This document shows positions 35,808-41,874 of a stretch of DNA of 41,874 bases, piece by piece. Within the stretch, counting starts at the first letter, position 1; each line of letters begins with the position of its first letter. Position numbers and translations under genes: made by a program. The notes beneath the pieces are model-generated. The model searched no databases, was not told where the DNA came from, and saw nothing but the letters and a program-made list of their open reading frames with translations. The stretch comes from CAZJAH01 sp964544155 (GTDB taxonomy: Bacteria > Bacteroidota > Ignavibacteria > Kapaibacteriales > UBA2268), in NCBI GenBank assembly GCA_964544155.1, contig CAZJAH010000025.1:1-41874 (forward strand), written 5' to 3'.

Positions 35808-35829
35808 GCACAGGCGCCCACGCCTGTGC
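35808..35829. repeat. Palindromic repeat type C
   Basis: GCACAGGCG-CCCA-CGCCTGTGC, a perfect 9-bp inverted repeat with a 4-base loop, preceded by GTA. No T run follows. Confidence 0.75.
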
Positions 35830-35885
35830 AAGAAGGCGGAAATGGAGCAGTATTCCAGTCAAATAACCACAAAAGCGAACAGAAA

Positions 35886-35911
35886 AGTCATCCTGAGCGA
35901 ACGAAGGATCC
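35886..35911. repeat. Palindromic repeat type D
   Basis: GTCATCCTGAGCGAACGAAG followed by GATCC; an imperfect hairpin in which TCCT pairs with AGGA. I recall similar CATCCTGAGCGAA...GGATC units from intergenic DNA of many unrelated environmental bacteria, but cannot verify this here. Confidence 0.6.
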
Positions 35912-35924
35912 AAAAAAGGTCTGC

Positions 35925-35951
35925 GCGGAGGCTGAGGCCCTCGAAGCCTCC
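35925..35951. repeat. Palindromic repeat type A, copy 2
   Basis: GCGGAGGCTGAGGC again. Here GGAGGCT (35927-35933) pairs perfectly with AGCCTCC (35945-35951) around an 11-base loop. It is better preserved than copy 1. Confidence 0.7.
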
Positions 35952-35986
35952 AGGCCACGCCCTCTTTACACTGCCTTGCGCTTTCC

Positions 35987-36655
35987 TTATTTCTTAGGGT
36001 TTTCGGGGATTTCCAGTTCGTCGATTTTTTCTTTCAGGCCAAACAGGTATTTGCGGATAGCATCTCCAAATACATCCGTTATGTCAACAGGATCGGGATA
36101 AATATCCTCGAATCGGCTCTTTTCGCCGTCTTTTTTGAATAGGTATACCAGACTTTTGTGGGGCGGGAAAACGCGGTTTATTTTTTCTATGGCTAATTCG
36201 ACTGCTTCCAGGGCTTCGGGCAGGAGTTCCGCCATATCGGCAGCGGCTTTTTTTTCGGCGTTGAGCCTGGCCTCGATAAACTTCTTCTTATATTCGGTTT
36301 TATAAGTATTTTTTTCCTTTTTTTTCTTTTCAATAAGGCCTTTAAACACTTCGATGTTGTTTTCGGCAGTTTCCCATTGCATTTCCAGTTCAGAAGTTCT
36401 GCCCGGATCTGACTGCTTCCCATCCTGCTGGTTTTTTATTCTCTGGGCAATTTTATCGGTGAGGTTAATTTCATTATGTATTCGCCTGTTAAGCCCGGAT
36501 ATTTCACTATCAAGCGTACGTATCTTGGTAACGACATGGCTTAGCTCGGCTGTATCAGTTTTAATCTCACTTACCGGAGCAATATACCAATGTGATTTGT
36601 TCTTATTCTCCGGCCTGATGAGCACGGGCTTTTTTTTGTTGTTATTATTTTCCAT
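35987..36655 (-). CDS. Coiled-coil protein of unknown function
   Basis: A 222-residue soluble protein without signal peptide or membrane segment. Residues about 1-30 are Asn/Lys-rich (MENNNNKKKPVLIRP). Residues about 30-150 are a strongly charged coiled coil with heptads (IRTLDSEISGLNRRIHNEI, then LIEKKKKEKNTYKTEYKKKF). A short conserved-looking globular end follows (INRVFPPHKSLVYLFKKDGE, DPVDITDVFGDAIRKYLFG). I do not recognise the family. The ATG lies 72 bases after the ymdB stop on the same strand with no terminator seen between, so it may be co-transcribed with ymdB. It ends at the edge of the repeat nest. Confidence 0.7.
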   Translation of the reverse strand: MENNNNKKKPVLIRPENKNKSHWYIAPVSEIKTDTAELSHVVTKIRTLDSEISGLNRRIHNEINLTDKIAQRIKNQQDGKQSDPGRTSELEMQWETAENNIEVFKGLIEKKKKEKNTYKTEYKKKFIEARLNAEKKAAADMAELLPEALEAVELAIEKINRVFPPHKSLVYLFKKDGEKSRFEDIYPDPVDITDVFGDAIRKYLFGLKEKIDELEIPENPKK

Positions 36656-36727
36656 ACGGCGTAAAATTTATTTTCCTAAACAGGATATATGTAATTTATC
36701 GGCGCCAATATCCAAAAATTTATTCCA

Positions 36728-37543
36728 TCACAGAAGGTCGTGTACAGATCTGGGGAATTTAGGATGTATAAACGGGTCTATAGACATAGCCTGCCCTGTC
36801 TCAGCGTCTATGCTCATACTTACTCCGCACATGTGTACATCCTCGGTGGCCATTTCATACTTATGGGCGGTTTGCAGTGTAAAGCGCTTGAGCGCTACGT
36901 CCTTGCGCATACCTAACACGGAATCATAGGGGCCGGTCATACCTACATCGGTTATATATCCTGTGCCCGCGGGCAGAATAGTAGCGTCGGCTGTCTGAAT
37001 ATGTGTATGTGTACCCAGCATCGCGCTAACCCTTCCATCTAAGTGCCATCCCATGGCAATTTTTTCGGCAGTAGCATCGGCATGAAAATCAACAATTATA
37101 AGGTTTGTTTTTTCCTGGATCATGTTCAGAGCCATGTCGGCTGCTCTGAATGGGCAGTCTATGCTCTGCATAAATGTTCTGCCCTGAAGCTGAAGTACTG
37201 CCACAGTAAAGTCATTAGTGTCATAAATTTTAAAGCCGCGCCCGGGATTGCCTCCGGGGTAGTTAAGCGGTCGGAGTACATTGTCATTCTTGGCGAGCAG
37301 GGGGCGTGACTTCCAATTATCCCAGATATGATTGCCGGTGGTTATTACATGCACTCCAAGAGTAAAAAGCTCAGAGGCTTCTGTTTCCGTAACACCTTTA
37401 CCATTGCATATATTTTCACCGTTAACTATCAGGAAGTCAGATTTATATATCTTTTTGAATTCAAGAAGATTTTCTCTTACTATTTTCATGCCGGGATCGC
37501 CGACAATATCACCTATGAATAAAACATTGATCCTGTTTGCCAT
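36728..37543 (-). CDS. ymdB: YmdB-type metallophosphoesterase (TIGR00282 family)
   Basis: A two-metal phosphodiesterase; the Bacillus homologue hydrolyses 2',3'-cyclic AMP and affects biofilm and motility. The 271-residue protein has the family metal motifs in order: GDIVGDPG (11-18), NGEN (41-44), TTGNHIWD (68-75), DFHADATAEK and GTHTHIQTAD. FIGD at the start and ILPAGTGYITDVGMTGPYDS near the end are typical. The length matches the family. The substrate in this organism is inferred only. It heads a probable two-gene unit with the coiled-coil gene, divergent from the cobalamin adenosyltransferase gene across 202 bases. Confidence 0.93.
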   Translation of the reverse strand: MANRINVLFIGDIVGDPGMKIVRENLLEFKKIYKSDFLIVNGENICNGKGVTETEASELFTLGVHVITTGNHIWDNWKSRPLLAKNDNVLRPLNYPGGNPGRGFKIYDTNDFTVAVLQLQGRTFMQSIDCPFRAADMALNMIQEKTNLIIVDFHADATAEKIAMGWHLDGRVSAMLGTHTHIQTADATILPAGTGYITDVGMTGPYDSVLGMRKDVALKRFTLQTAHKYEMATEDVHMCGVSMSIDAETGQAMSIDPFIHPKFPRSVHDLL

Positions 37544-37702
37544 TTATATATCCGTTTTGCCTGCTTATAAAATCATTTCCGGGATATTTTTTACCCGATT
37601 CATTCATGAAGAAAACTTAATATAATCAAATTAATTGTGAGTTCAAACGATGATGTTTTATGAAGCTGATTATTTATTGAGAAATTAAAAATATTGCCTG
37701 CA

Positions 37703-37710
37703 TAAATTTG
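37703..37710 (+). promoter_or_regulatory. Candidate Bacteroidota-type -7 box for the cobalamin adenosyltransferase gene
   Basis: TAAATTTG matches TAnnTTTG exactly and is identical to the box before the HU gene. It lies 35 bases before the ATG, giving a leader of about 30 bases. No TTTG is seen at the ideal upstream distance. Confidence 0.4.
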
Positions 37711-37745
37711 TCTTTTATTTAATTATTTTAAAAAAAAATGCACTA

Positions 37746-38297
37746 ATGAAAATATACACGAAAACAGGTGATGACGGCTCAACAGGCTTATACTCAGGTT
37801 TACGGGTATCCAAATCCTCTCTGCGGGTAGAGGCATACGGCTGTGTTGACGAGCTTAATTCGGTTATAGGAATGGCTGTGAGCAAGGGCATGCCTGCTGA
37901 GATAAAAAAAGATATCAATACAATCAACCATAAGTTATTCAGGTTGGGCTCCGACCTAGCAACTCCATTGGATCCGGAACCGAAATTTCCTGTTACCCGC
38001 GTTGGCGCGGATGATATTAAGTGGCTTGAAGAAAAAATTGATGAATACGAACGTCATTTGGAGCCTTTGCAAAATTTCATTGTGCCCGGCGGAAGTGAAG
38101 CTGCGTCTATTCTGCAATTTGCCCGCACTGTATGCCGCAGGGCCGAGCGCAGGGCAGTAGCCCTGAACCATGAAGAAAATACCGGCCTGTTTGCCGTTAA
38201 ATTTTTGAACCGGCTTTCGGACTATCTATTTGTTGCCGCGCGTTACGCCAATAAGCTCGCCGGCATTGAAGATGAAAAATGGCAGCATGACAAGTAA
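37746..38297 (+). CDS. Cob(I)yrinic acid a,c-diamide adenosyltransferase, PduO type
   Basis: Transfers the adenosyl group of ATP to Co(I) corrinoid, giving coenzyme B12. The 183-residue single-domain protein starts MKIYTKTGDDGSTGLYSG, with the ATP-binding motif TKTGDDGSTGL (5-15). It continues with VDELNSVIG and carries the second ATP-site helix ARTVCRRAERRAVAL. FLNRLSDYLFVAARYAN closes the fold. These are clear PduO/CobO-II features and differ from the CobA type. No B12 riboswitch is apparent in the short leader. It likely supports salvage or recycling of B12 for a mutase or reductase elsewhere. dCMP deaminase follows after 58 bases. Confidence 0.95.
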   Translation: MKIYTKTGDDGSTGLYSGLRVSKSSLRVEAYGCVDELNSVIGMAVSKGMPAEIKKDINTINHKLFRLGSDLATPLDPEPKFPVTRVGADDIKWLEEKIDEYERHLEPLQNFIVPGGSEAASILQFARTVCRRAERRAVALNHEENTGLFAVKFLNRLSDYLFVAARYANKLAGIEDEKWQHDK

Positions 38298-38312
38298 TTG
38301 CCCGCTATTCTT

Positions 38313-38320
38313 TAACTTTG
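38313..38320 (+). promoter_or_regulatory. Candidate -7 box for the dCMP deaminase gene
   Basis: TAACTTTG matches TAnnTTTG exactly, 35 bases before the ATG. There is no clear -33 partner. Confidence 0.35.
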
Positions 38321-38355
38321 AAAATAATTTATTAGCAATAAAATAACAAAATATC

Positions 38356-38919
38356 ATGAAAAGGCCTGACTGGGACCAGCTGTATATTACAATGTGCTAC
38401 CTCGTCGGAATGAGGAGCAAAGACCCCGCCACACATGTAGGATCGGTAATTGTGGACGCGGATAACGTACTTGTTTCAACCGGGTATAATTCCCTGCCGA
38501 GAGGCATTGATGTTGACCGTGATAAATCCCGACTTTCGCGTGAAGCCGGCGAAAAATACCACTGGATCGAGCATGCCGAACGCAATGCCATATACAACGC
38601 GGCCCGCCGAGGAACTTCTCTCAGAAGCTGCAAACTCTATGTGCCCTGGACTCCCTGCACTGATTGCGCCCGCGCGATAATCCAAACAGGAATATCCGAG
38701 GTGATAATTCACCAGAACGGCCAGGATTTTTATGATGAAAATACCAGCGGTAAATGGACCGAAGCATATTCGAAAACCCAAACCATGTTCCTTGAAGCCG
38801 GAGTAAAAGCCCGTTATATCACATGCGACGTCGTGGTGCCTGAAATTTACATGAACGGCAAAAACCTCGATGCAGTAATAACTCTGAATAAGGTTGAAGT
38901 TAAAAACACAGATAGATGA
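38356..38919 (+). CDS. Deoxycytidylate (dCMP) deaminase
   Basis: Converts dCMP to dUMP for thymidylate synthesis. The 187-residue protein is a zinc-dependent cytidine-deaminase fold: H73-A-E75 (in HAERNAIY; E75 is the proton shuttle) and PCTDC at 100-104 (C101 and C104 bind zinc). The early blocks SKDPATHVGSVIVD and GYNSLPRGI are typical of dCMP deaminases rather than riboflavin or tRNA deaminases. The C-terminus (from about 155) is slightly long. It may be read with the upstream adenosyltransferase gene or from its own promoter. It converges on uvrA with 38 bases between stops. Confidence 0.94.
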   Translation: MKRPDWDQLYITMCYLVGMRSKDPATHVGSVIVDADNVLVSTGYNSLPRGIDVDRDKSRLSREAGEKYHWIEHAERNAIYNAARRGTSLRSCKLYVPWTPCTDCARAIIQTGISEVIIHQNGQDFYDENTSGKWTEAYSKTQTMFLEAGVKARYITCDVVVPEIYMNGKNLDAVITLNKVEVKNTDR

Positions 38920-38957
38920 TTTTTTTTATTAAAATGAAAAAACGCTCTTTAAAAAAA

Positions 38958-41762
38958 TCAACCATTTGTAGAATTTAGCCTAAAGAATTCTTTCAGGGCT
39001 TTACCCGTGAATGAATCCTTAACTTCCGCGATTTCTTCGGGAGTGCCTATAGCCACGATCATTCCCCCGGCGTCACCGGCTTCCGGGCCCAGGTCTATTA
39101 TGTGATCGGCTGACGCGATCACGTGCATATTGTGCTCAATAATGATCACCGAATGTCCCTTTTTAGTGAGCCTACGGAAGCAATCCAGCAGATTCGAAAT
39201 ATCATCGATATGAAGCCCCGTTGTAGGTTCATCAAAAATGAAAAGGGCGTGGCCGCTATTACCGGATTCCAGATGGCTGGCAAGTTTTATCCTCTGCGAT
39301 TCGCCGCCTGAAAGCATCGTACTCGGCTGCCCCAGCCTGAGGTATCCCAGGCCTACATCTTGCAGAAGCTTGAGTTTTTTCAGTATTTTATTCGTTTCCT
39401 GAAAGAAATCCGCGGCTTCATCCACGGTCATATTCAGCACATCGACTATAGACTTTCCTTTAAAGAGAATATTCCCTGCTTCGCGCTTATAGCGGCTTCC
39501 GCGGCAGGCTTCACATTCGAGCTGAACATCAGGAAGGAACTGCATATCCACTGTTATAACGCCTTCGCCTTCGCAGACCTCACAGCGGCCTCCAGCCACA
39601 TTGAATGAGAAGAAGCCCGGCTTCCAGCCTAATTGCCTTGCCGCCTGTGTGTGAGAGAAAAGCTCCCTGATATGATCAAAAACTTTTGTGTAAGTGGCGG
39701 GGGTCGATCTCGATGATTTACCTATTGAGGACTGGTCAACCAGCTCCACATGCTGAATTCCTTCATAGCCGGTTATCTTTTTGAATGTACCGGCATGCCC
39801 CATATAAGTGCCGATCTGCTTTTTTACTCCTGCATAAAGAATATCATGCACCAAAGTGGATTTACCCGAGCCTGATACTCCAGTTACAACAGTCATGCAC
39901 CCGAGGGGAAATTCCACTTTATCAATCTTCAGATTGTTCTCTCTGGGATTATAAATAGTAATGGCCTCGCCTGAGCCTTTGCTTCTTTTTTTGGGAATTT
40001 GGATTTTCTTTTTGCCGCTGAAATATTGCGCGGTAACAGATTTTTTATTCTTCATCAATTCATCAAAGCTTCCCGCAAAGATCAGCTCTCCCCCATGCTC
40101 TCCGGCCGCCGGGCCCAGGTCTATTATGTGGTCGGCTTTTCTGATTATATCCGGATCGTGTTCTACGACTATAACGGTGTTGCCGAGGTTGCGAAGTTTA
40201 TTAAGAATTTTCAGAAGCCTGCCGGTATCGCGGGGATGCATTCCAATGCTGGGCTCATCTAGTACGTATAGAGTTCCGACCAGTGATGAACCGAGCGCTG
40301 TACTTAGGCTTATTCTTTGGGATTCACCTCCTGAAAGGGTATGGCTCAGCCTGGATAATGTCAGATAGCCTAGGCCTATATCCACAAGCAGCTGAAGGCG
40401 CCACTCAACTTCGCTGATAAGCGGGCCTGCCACTGCGCGGTCGTATTCGTCAAGTTCCAGGCATTTTATAAATTCAAATATTTTCTCAAGAGGCGTAACA
40501 ATAAGTTCGGGGATGTTCTTTCCTCCGATAAATACCTGCCTGGCGGAAGTCCTCAGCCGTGAACCGCCGCAGTGCTTACATTTAGTATATCCCCGGTACT
40601 TGCTGAGCAGCACACGGTAATGCAGCTTGTAGTTTTTCTCCTCCAGCATCGAGAAAAAGCCGTTAATGCCAATGTATTTTTCCACTCCGTCCCAGACAAT
40701 TTTCATCTGGTCATCGGTGAGGTTGTCTATCGGTTCATCGGGATTGATGCCATATTTAGGCGCAATTTTTAGCAGGGCTTCCAGATGTTTGGAATGGGTT
40801 TGCGTTTTAAAAGGCATGATGGCATTTTGCTTAATTGAGCGAGACCTGTCGGGGATAACGAGCTCTTCGTCAATGCCTACGGTCCTGCCGAATCCCTGGC
40901 AATGTGGGCAGGCGCCAAAAGGGTTATTGAATGAAAAAAGCTTGGGCTCCGGTTCTGAATATACAATTTCACATTCAGAGCATTCAAATATCGTGCTGAA
41001 TTTTCGCGTGCTGCCCTCGTCCAAAATTCTGACGGCTGCCCTGCCGCTGCCTGCCCTGAAGGCGTTTTCCAGGGAATCAGTCAGCCTTGACATAGATTCT
41101 TCGTCATATCGTAGAGCTATCCTGTCAGCAACTACATAAATATCATCAGGCCTTAAGTTATCGGGGATTTCATCCTGTTCGATATCTATAATGTCATTAC
41201 AGTCTTTTTTAATTATACGAAAATACCCCCTTTTCCTGAATTCGGAGAGCTCATTTTTCAGCGAAGTAGCCTGTTCGGACAGGGGGAACAACAGGTAGAG
41301 CTTAGTAGCTTCCGGATATTTCGCTATTTCTTTGGCAGCGGAATCGGGCGTATCTTTCCTGACAATAGCGCCGCACTCACGGCAGATTGTTGTGCCTATC
41401 CTGCCGTATAAGATTCGCAGGTAGTCGTATATTTCAGTCGTAGTACCGACAGTCGATCGGGGGTTTTTGTTTGGAACGCGCTGCTCTATGGCAATTGCAG
41501 GCGGCAGTCCTGTAATAGAATCCACATCCGGCTTGGCCATTCTTTCGAGGAACTGCCTGGCATACGCGGATAGGGATTCTACAAAGCGCCTCTGCCCTTC
41601 CGCGTAGATAGTATCGAATGCAAGCGATGATTTACCCGAACCCGAAACACCGGTAATAACGGTAAATTTATTTCTTGGAATATCTACATCTATGTTCTTA
41701 AGATTATGGAGCTTAGCTCCTTTCACGGATATAAACTTCACCCGGCTTTGATTTTCACTCAT
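38958..41762 (-). CDS. uvrA: Excinuclease ABC subunit UvrA
   Basis: The damage-recognition ATPase of nucleotide excision repair. The 934-residue length fits the family. There are two ABC ATPase modules, with Walker A GVSGSGKSS (about 38-46) and GVSGSGKST in the second half. The signature LSGGESQRI occurs in both halves, as do the Walker B segments VLDEPSIGMHP and IFDEPTTGLH. Cysteine pairs for zinc are visible as CSECE and CPHCQ in the first half and CEVC and CEAC in the second. The start ATG 41762 gives the usual N-terminus (VKGAKLHNLKNIDVDIP). The 112 bases upstream show no LexA box and no confident promoter. Its partner uvrB is at 12717. Confidence 0.98.
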   Translation of the reverse strand: MSENQSRVKFISVKGAKLHNLKNIDVDIPRNKFTVITGVSGSGKSSLAFDTIYAEGQRRFVESLSAYARQFLERMAKPDVDSITGLPPAIAIEQRVPNKNPRSTVGTTTEIYDYLRILYGRIGTTICRECGAIVRKDTPDSAAKEIAKYPEATKLYLLFPLSEQATSLKNELSEFRKRGYFRIIKKDCNDIIDIEQDEIPDNLRPDDIYVVADRIALRYDEESMSRLTDSLENAFRAGSGRAAVRILDEGSTRKFSTIFECSECEIVYSEPEPKLFSFNNPFGACPHCQGFGRTVGIDEELVIPDRSRSIKQNAIMPFKTQTHSKHLEALLKIAPKYGINPDEPIDNLTDDQMKIVWDGVEKYIGINGFFSMLEEKNYKLHYRVLLSKYRGYTKCKHCGGSRLRTSARQVFIGGKNIPELIVTPLEKIFEFIKCLELDEYDRAVAGPLISEVEWRLQLLVDIGLGYLTLSRLSHTLSGGESQRISLSTALGSSLVGTLYVLDEPSIGMHPRDTGRLLKILNKLRNLGNTVIVVEHDPDIIRKADHIIDLGPAAGEHGGELIFAGSFDELMKNKKSVTAQYFSGKKKIQIPKKRSKGSGEAITIYNPRENNLKIDKVEFPLGCMTVVTGVSGSGKSTLVHDILYAGVKKQIGTYMGHAGTFKKITGYEGIQHVELVDQSSIGKSSRSTPATYTKVFDHIRELFSHTQAARQLGWKPGFFSFNVAGGRCEVCEGEGVITVDMQFLPDVQLECEACRGSRYKREAGNILFKGKSIVDVLNMTVDEAADFFQETNKILKKLKLLQDVGLGYLRLGQPSTMLSGGESQRIKLASHLESGNSGHALFIFDEPTTGLHIDDISNLLDCFRRLTKKGHSVIIIEHNMHVIASADHIIDLGPEAGDAGGMIVAIGTPEEIAEVKDSFTGKALKEFFRLNSTNG

Positions 41763-41874
41763 ATCCCTAATATTTTAATAAGTTATGCCAAAAGAAACAT
41801 ATAAATTAGCATTAATTGTTGTAAAAATGCAAATATCCGGGAAATAAATACCCGCCTTATTTTGAAAAATTCTT

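Larger units (their letters stand above)
35622..35986. repeat. Gene-free nest of several palindromic intergenic repeats
   Basis: 365 bases between the arsenic operon and the coiled-coil gene. They contain at least five short palindromic units of four different types, listed separately below. No reading frame here looks like a gene. Base composition is more GC-rich than neighbouring intergenic DNA. Confidence 0.8.

Noticed and set aside
38918..38952. Possible bidirectional terminator between the dCMP deaminase gene and uvrA
   Set aside because: Only an A/T arm pair (GATTTTTTT with AAAAAAATC) with a loop of about 20 bases; no GC stem, so too weak to call.
41763..41874. SOS box or promoter of uvrA
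   Set aside because: No CTGT-N8-ACAG site; the best promoter-like match (TTTG with TAATTTAT) is two bases off in the -7 box.

Overview
The window looks like chromosomal core DNA from a Gram-negative bacterium of the Bacteroidota/Ignavibacteriota (FCB) group. Four things support this. (1) Two secreted proteins end in type IX secretion (T9SS) sorting domains. (2) An outer-membrane biogenesis cluster runs uppS-bamA-skp-skp-lpxD. (3) There is a 30-residue AURKAIP1/COX24 (bS22/mS38-like) ribosomal peptide. (4) Several promoter regions carry a TAnnTTTG box, the -7 element of Bacteroidota. Shine-Dalgarno sequences are present but used unevenly: clear before uppS, the first skp, icd-like and glnS, absent before many others. 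GC content appears moderate, around 40% by eye. I cannot place the organism more finely from sequence alone. I see no transposase, phage gene, integrase or CRISPR array.

Layout. 1-46 is the start of a minus-strand gene cut by the window edge. 149-292 holds tRNA-Ser(CGA) and its terminator. 357-2112 encodes an outer-membrane lipoprotein and RsgA (minus). 2236-7961 is the minus-strand envelope operon uppS > bamA > skp > skp > lpxD. 8175-8797 holds HU and the tiny ribosomal protein (plus). 9109-12629 is a translationally coupled pair, M50-like membrane metalloprotease then S9 peptidase (minus). 12717-19447 is uvrB followed by two secreted T9SS cargo proteins, a predicted seven-repeat propeller and a gingipain-fold protein that appears to have lost its catalytic residues (plus). 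19598-22656 holds an isocitrate dehydrogenase-like enzyme and an orphan sensor histidine kinase (minus). 22833-31461 holds tamB, cheW, an ABC-2 exporter pair, an extended SDR and a lipoprotein cytochrome c (plus). 31687-35621 is glnS followed by an arsenic operon arsR-acr3-phosphatase-like reductase. 35622-35986 is a cluster of palindromic intergenic repeats. 35987-37543 is ymdB plus an unknown coiled-coil gene (minus). 37746-38919 holds a PduO-type cobalamin adenosyltransferase and dCMP deaminase (plus). 38958-41762 is uvrA (minus).

How the genes fit together. One theme is envelope assembly: UppS (lipid carrier), LpxD (lipid A), BamA plus two Skp-type chaperones, and TamB further along. A second is nucleotide excision repair (UvrA and UvrB, at separate loci). 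A third is arsenic detoxification: a sensor with a CxC motif, an ACR3 pump and a reductase that carries a lipoprotein signal. The window is mostly ordinary housekeeping DNA and I found no convincing wholly new multi-gene system. The most interesting points are the lipoprotein form of the arsenate-reductase-like protein, the dyad-less gingipain-fold T9SS protein, the mixed repeat nest at 35.6-36.0 kb, the polyampholyte tail and start-site hairpin of the second Skp, and the 21-bp tandem repeat across the cheW stop codon.
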